A program made the translations under genes and the position numbers. From contig NZ_LSIJ01000047.1 of assembly GCF_001556185.1 (NCBI RefSeq), positions 1 to 9,378 on the forward strand: DNA of 9,378 nt, in the 5' to 3' direction. Shown piece after piece: positions 6,751 through 9,378 of the stretch; position 1 is the first letter of the stretch; the number at the start of each line of letters is the position of its first letter. This stretch comes from Sphingomonas sp. CCH10-B3 (GTDB lineage Bacteria > Pseudomonadota > Alphaproteobacteria > Sphingomonadales > Sphingomonadaceae). The notes beneath the pieces are model-generated. The model saw only the letters and a program-made list of their open reading frames with translations, searched no databases and had not been told where the DNA came from.

Positions 6751-6779
6751 AATGGTTCTCCGGCGACTGGAAAACCATT
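6751..6779 (-). repeat. 11-bp inverted repeat covering the Shine-Dalgarno of the small conserved gene
   Basis: Read on the minus strand, AATGGTTTTCC (6779-6769) pairs with GGAGAACCATT (6761-6751) along all 11 positions, with one G-U wobble and a seven-base loop AGTCGCC (6768-6762). The right arm contains the GGAG Shine-Dalgarno and ends at the base before the GTG start. No T-run follows, so it is not a terminator. It could act as an RNA hairpin hiding the ribosome site in transcripts arriving from folC, or as a DNA operator over the promoter's -10 and start site. The pairing is directly visible; both roles are inferred. Confidence 0.65.
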
Positions 6780-6805
6780 CTCTTGTGGATGCTAATGCGA
6801 GTCAA
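6777..6805 (-). promoter_or_regulatory. Putative sigma-70-type promoter for the small conserved gene
   Basis: On the minus strand, TTGACT (6805-6800) matches the -35 consensus at five of six positions. After exactly 17 bases comes GAGAAT (6782-6777), four of six for the -10. Transcription would begin near 6770, giving a leader of about 20 bases that keeps the GGAG Shine-Dalgarno (6761-6758) but loses the left arm of the hairpin. The -35 lies inside the Fur-like palindrome. The hexamers are read by eye. Confidence 0.5.
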
Positions 6806-6813
6806 TCGCAATA
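6793..6813. promoter_or_regulatory. Candidate Fur-type operator (interrupted palindrome)
   Basis: The palindrome is centred on 6803. TGCGA (6796-6800) and TCGCA (6806-6810) are separated by five bases, and the outer TA (6793-6794) and TA (6812-6813) also pair. The minus strand reads TTGCGATTGACTCGCAT (6811-6795), close to an idealised Fur site of the form TTGCGAATGATTCGCAT, with two differences in 17. The size of about 19-21 bp and the overlap with the -35 hexamer suit an iron-dependent repressor. It begins just past the folC stop (6817-6815). The palindrome is seen; naming Fur is inference from general knowledge of such sites. Confidence 0.45.
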
Positions 6814-6814
6814 A

Positions 6815-8137
6815 TTACATCGGCGTCTGTCGGTTCGCTGCCAATACTGTGCCCGCGAGATAGAGCGAGCCGACGATCAGCACGACCGGCGGGCTGGCTG
6901 GGTCGGCGCGCTTGGCGATGGCCAGCAGCGCTGCCTCGACGCTGGCCGCGCTGCTGGCGTTGAGGCCGAAATCGCAGGCGACCGCTGCCAGCGCGTCGGG
7001 GGCATGATACGCATGGTCGGGCACCGGCACCCCCTGTAGCGTGCGCGCCTGCGCCGCGAACGGAGCAATCAGCCCGCGCATGTCCTTGTTGGCGAGCATG
7101 CCGACGATCAGATGCACCGGCCGCGACTCGGCGCGGACCGAGAGCGCTGCACTCACAGCGGTGGCGGCCGCAGGGTTATGGCCGCCGTCAAGCCACAGCG
7201 CGCTGCCGGGCGGGAGCAGATCGACCAGCGGCCCTGCGCTCAGCAATTGCATCCGCGCGGGCCATTCGGCCCATTCAGCCGCTGCGCGATAGGCGGACGG
7301 GGGAATCCTGAGCGCGCGCTGATGCCGCAGCATGGCGATGGCGAGCCCGAGATTTTCGGGTTGGTGCGGGCCGGCGAGGCGGGGCAGGCCGGTCTCGACG
7401 ACACCTTCGGCATCCTCGTAGTGCAGATTCGCGCCGATCTTGAGGTGCCAACCGTTTCCGAGCGCTTTCACCGGCGCGCCCGCTCGCCCCGCGGCATCGG
7501 CGACCCGCTGGGCAACGCTCGGGCCATAGCGCATCGTCATCAGCGGGACGCCCGGCTTGGCGATACCGGCCTTTTCGCCTGCAATCGCCTCGACGGTGTC
7601 GCCAAGGAATTGCTGGTGATCGAGCCCGAGCTGGGCGATGCCGGTCACGATCGGGCGTTCAATGACATTGGTCGCGTCGAGCCGCCCGCCGAGGCCGACC
7701 TCGATCACGCACGCATCGGCGGGGGTGCGGCTGAACGCGAGGAAAGCGGCGGCGGTCGTCACTTCGAAAAAGCTCGCGCCGATGTCGCCGCCCGCGTCGA
7801 GCACCTCGGCGAGCAATGGCGCCAGCGCGTCGTCCTCGATCAGCCGCCCTGCCAGCCGGATGCGTTCGTTGAAGCGGACCAGATGCGGGCTGGTATAGAC
7901 ATGGCACGCCAGCCCCGCCGCTTCGATCGCGGCACGCAGGAAAGCGCAGGTCGATCCCTTGCCGTTGGTGCCCGCGACATGCAGCACCGGGGGAAGCGCG
8001 CGCTGCGGATTGCCGAGCCGGTCGAGCAGCGCGGTGATCCGCTCCAGCCCGAGGATGTCGGCGCCGGGCGACAGCGCCCATAGCCGGTCGAGCTGGGCCT
8101 GCACCGCCGGCGAAGTCGATCGTGCATGATCCGCCAC
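6815..8137 (-). CDS. folC: Bifunctional folylpolyglutamate synthase / dihydrofolate synthase
   Basis: This 440-residue cytoplasmic ATP-dependent ligase adds L-glutamate to dihydropteroate to make dihydrofolate, and extends tetrahydrofolates with glutamate chains. The Mur-ligase-type P-loop GTNGKGST is at 56-63, followed by SPHLVRFNERI (83-93), EVGLGGRLDATN (146-157), the substrate and Mg2+ region GLDHQQFLGDTVEAIAGEKAG (171-191), WPARMQ (292-297), LDGGHNPAA (317-325) and, near the C-terminus, GSLYLAG (423-429). The full family length is present. The start is GTG (8137-8135) with only a weak GGA element (8148-8146). An ATG nearby is in another frame. It follows accD by 25 bases and is the last gene of the trpA-accD-folC unit, a common alphaproteobacterial arrangement. 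No terminator is visible after it, so read-through toward the small conserved gene at 6750 is possible. Confidence 0.96.
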   Translation of the reverse strand: MADHARSTSPAVQAQLDRLWALSPGADILGLERITALLDRLGNPQRALPPVLHVAGTNGKGSTCAFLRAAIEAAGLACHVYTSPHLVRFNERIRLAGRLIEDDALAPLLAEVLDAGGDIGASFFEVTTAAAFLAFSRTPADACVIEVGLGGRLDATNVIERPIVTGIAQLGLDHQQFLGDTVEAIAGEKAGIAKPGVPLMTMRYGPSVAQRVADAAGRAGAPVKALGNGWHLKIGANLHYEDAEGVVETGLPRLAGPHQPENLGLAIAMLRHQRALRIPPSAYRAAAEWAEWPARMQLLSAGPLVDLLPPGSALWLDGGHNPAAATAVSAALSVRAESRPVHLIVGMLANKDMRGLIAPFAAQARTLQGVPVPDHAYHAPDALAAVACDFGLNASSAASVEAALLAIAKRADPASPPVVLIVGSLYLAGTVLAANRQTPM

Positions 8138-8162
8138 TTGCGCTGTCCGGTGGTTGGGCGGG

Positions 8163-9017
8163 TCAGGCCGCCTGCTTCACGCTTAGATAATCGATCAGCT
8201 TGGCGAGCGTTTCGGGCAATTCCTTGCGTGGCTTGACCATGTCGATCATGCCATGCTCGAGCAGATACTCCGACGTCTGGAAATCATCGGGCAGCTTTTC
8301 GCGGATCGTGTTTTCGATCACCCGACGGCCAGTGAAGGCGAGCGTCGCCTTGGGTTCGGCGATCTGGACGTCGCCCAGCATCGCATACGCTGCCATCACC
8401 CCGCCCGAGGTCGGATCGGTCAGCACGACGATGTAGGGCAAGCCGGCATCGTGGAGCATCTGGATCGCAACCGTGCTGCGCGGCATCTGCATCAGCGACA
8501 AAATGCCTTCCTGCATGCGCGCGCCGCCCGATGCGGTGAAGATGATATAGGGGCAATGATCGGCGATCGCCGCCTCCACGCCCGCGATGATCGCCTCGCC
8601 GACTGCGAGCCCCATCGACCCGCCCATGAAGGCGAAGTCCTGCACGCCAACCACGGCTTTACGCCCTCCGATGAGGCCGCGCGCGTTGATCAGCGCGTCG
8701 CTTTCTCCCGTCGCGGTGCGGGCAGCCTTGATGCGGTCGGCGTAGCGCTTGGTATCGCGGAACTTGAGCGGGTCTTCGGTCACGCGCGGCGGCGGCAATA
8801 GCGTGTGAACGCCGCCGTCGAAGGTATAGGCAAAGCGCTCCTTGGGGCCGATCCGCTCGTGATGCTCGCAATGCGGGCAGACGTGGAGATTGTCGGCAAG
8901 CTCCTTGGTGAACACCAGTTGCCCGCAGCCCTTGCACTTGTGCCAGAGGTTGTCGGGCGTGTCCTTCTTGGTGACGACGAAGGACAGCGCGTTACGGACG
9001 CTCGATAGCCAGCTCAT
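8163..9017 (-). CDS. accD: Acetyl-CoA carboxylase carboxyltransferase subunit beta
   Basis: This 284-residue protein pairs with AccA to form the carboxyltransferase that moves carboxyl from biotin on AccB to acetyl-CoA. The product is malonyl-CoA, the committed step of fatty-acid synthesis. A four-cysteine zinc ribbon is intact at C28, C31, C47 and C50 (CKGC and CPHC). The crotonase-like core follows, with [17 protein letters not shown] (127-143), the oxyanion-hole region [11 protein letters not shown] (161-171), and [18 protein letters not shown] (199-216). It is slightly shorter than the E. coli protein (304), which is normal at the C-terminus. The ATG (9017-9015) overlaps the trpA stop in ATGA and has GGGGA (9028-9024) six bases upstream, so translational coupling is likely. 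The stop is TGA at 8165-8163. Confidence 0.97.
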   Translation of the reverse strand: MSWLSSVRNALSFVVTKKDTPDNLWHKCKGCGQLVFTKELADNLHVCPHCEHHERIGPKERFAYTFDGGVHTLLPPPRVTEDPLKFRDTKRYADRIKAARTATGESDALINARGLIGGRKAVVGVQDFAFMGGSMGLAVGEAIIAGVEAAIADHCPYIIFTASGGARMQEGILSLMQMPRSTVAIQMLHDAGLPYIVVLTDPTSGGVMAAYAMLGDVQIAEPKATLAFTGRRVIENTIREKLPDDFQTSEYLLEHGMIDMVKPRKELPETLAKLIDYLSVKQAA

Positions 9018-9378
9018 GCAATTTCCCCGGCGATTGCCTTGCGATCGGCCGCAACGATCGCGGCCTTGAGCGAAGCGATATAGGCGCGGACGGGCGCGGG
9101 CGCATCTGCGCCGTGCTGCGCGACGATCTCGACGATCGCCGAGCCGACGACGACGCCGTCGGCAACGCGCGCGATGGCGCCGGCCTGTTCGGGGGTGCGC
9201 ACGCCGAAGCCGACCGCGATCGGCAGGTCGGTCGCGGCTTTCAGCCGCGCGACGGCAGTTTCGATGCTTGCTTGCGCGGCTTGCTGCAGGCCCGTGATCC
9301 CGGCGACCGAGACATAATAGAGGAACCCGCTCGCGCCATCGAGCACGGCGGGGAGGCGGGCAATGTCAGTGGTGGGGG
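9014..9378 (-). CDS. trpA: Tryptophan synthase alpha subunit, C-terminal part (cut by window edge)
   Basis: Only the last 120 residues are in the window; the family's usual length is about 270. The alpha subunit cleaves indole-3-glycerol phosphate and passes indole through a tunnel to TrpB. The visible part starts in the [18 protein letters not shown] segment and contains [10 protein letters not shown], then [10 protein letters not shown] and [12 protein letters not shown], the loops that hold the substrate phosphate. The catalytic Glu and Asp lie in the missing N-terminal part. The frame continues without a stop to the right edge, so an internal GTG (9346-9344) is not the start. The TGA (9016-9014) overlaps the accD ATG by four bases. 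trpB is expected beyond the right edge, but that is not seen here. Confidence 0.96.
   Translation of the reverse strand, partial: PTTDIARLPAVLDGASGFLYYVSVAGITGLQQAAQASIETAVARLKAATDLPIAVGFGVRTPEQAGAIARVADGVVVGSAIVEIVAQHGADAPAPVRAYIASLKAAIVAADRKAIAGEIA

Noticed and set aside
6751..6779. Rho-independent terminator for folC
   Set aside because: The stem is good, but no T-run follows on the minus strand and the next bases are the GTG start of a gene.
6280..6795. Plus-strand open frame of 171 codons opposite the small conserved gene
   Set aside because: It is rich in Gln, Arg and His and overlaps the TPR gene end. The minus frame has globular composition, a Shine-Dalgarno and a promoter.
7112..8083. 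Plus-strand open frame of 323 codons opposite folC
   Set aside because: FolC motifs are complete on the other strand. The plus-strand product is an Arg/Ala/His-rich shadow with no recognisable start context.
1..9378. Mobile element, prophage, CRISPR or defence island
   Set aside because: No transposase, integrase, repeat array, attachment site or toxin-like gene is seen; the gene order is housekeeping throughout.

Overview
The window is GC-rich, densely coded chromosomal DNA. The best fit is an alphaproteobacterium of the Sphingomonadales type. This is judged from the trpA-accD-folC gene order, the style of the flagellin and of the stand-alone response regulator, and a small protein that resembles a family I remember from sphingomonads (DUF6628). 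Eleven genes are visible; two are or may be cut by the window edges. There is no rRNA, tRNA, CRISPR array, insertion sequence or other mobile element. No stretch of 300 bases lacks a gene: the longest gap is about 115 bases (2485-2599).

Layout. A flagellin gene at 6-866 (+) faces a two-gene ribosome-modification unit on the minus strand: an RsuA/RluB-type pseudouridine synthase (2484-1435), then rsmD (1435-896), joined by a one-base stop/start overlap. A single-domain response regulator (2600-3031, +) diverges from that pair. It runs tail-to-tail into a Rieske oxygenase alpha subunit (4182-3028, -). Divergent from the oxygenase is a two-gene unit of an AmpG-type MFS permease (4245-5573, +) and a membrane-anchored TPR protein (5570-6322, +), overlapping by ATGA. 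The TPR gene runs tail-to-tail into a small conserved protein (6750-6319, -). Upstream of that gene is the 3' end of the trpA-accD-folC unit (9378-6815, -), which joins tryptophan synthesis, fatty-acid precursor synthesis and folate synthesis.

Most of the window is ordinary housekeeping sequence, and I found no clear new multi-gene system. The most notable non-coding stretch is the 64-base gap between folC and the small conserved gene (6751-6814). It holds a palindrome resembling a Fur box, a well-spaced sigma-70-like promoter whose -35 hexamer lies inside that palindrome, and an 11-bp inverted repeat ending right at the GTG start and containing its Shine-Dalgarno. This suggests an iron-responsive gene that may be silent on read-through transcripts from folC. 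Other points of interest are the Rieske enzyme, which has a glutamate at the inter-centre bridge and no electron-transfer partner nearby; a flagellin whose usual start position is not a start codon; a structured leader before the response regulator; and two convergent gene pairs that share the same four-base CTAA stop overlap.
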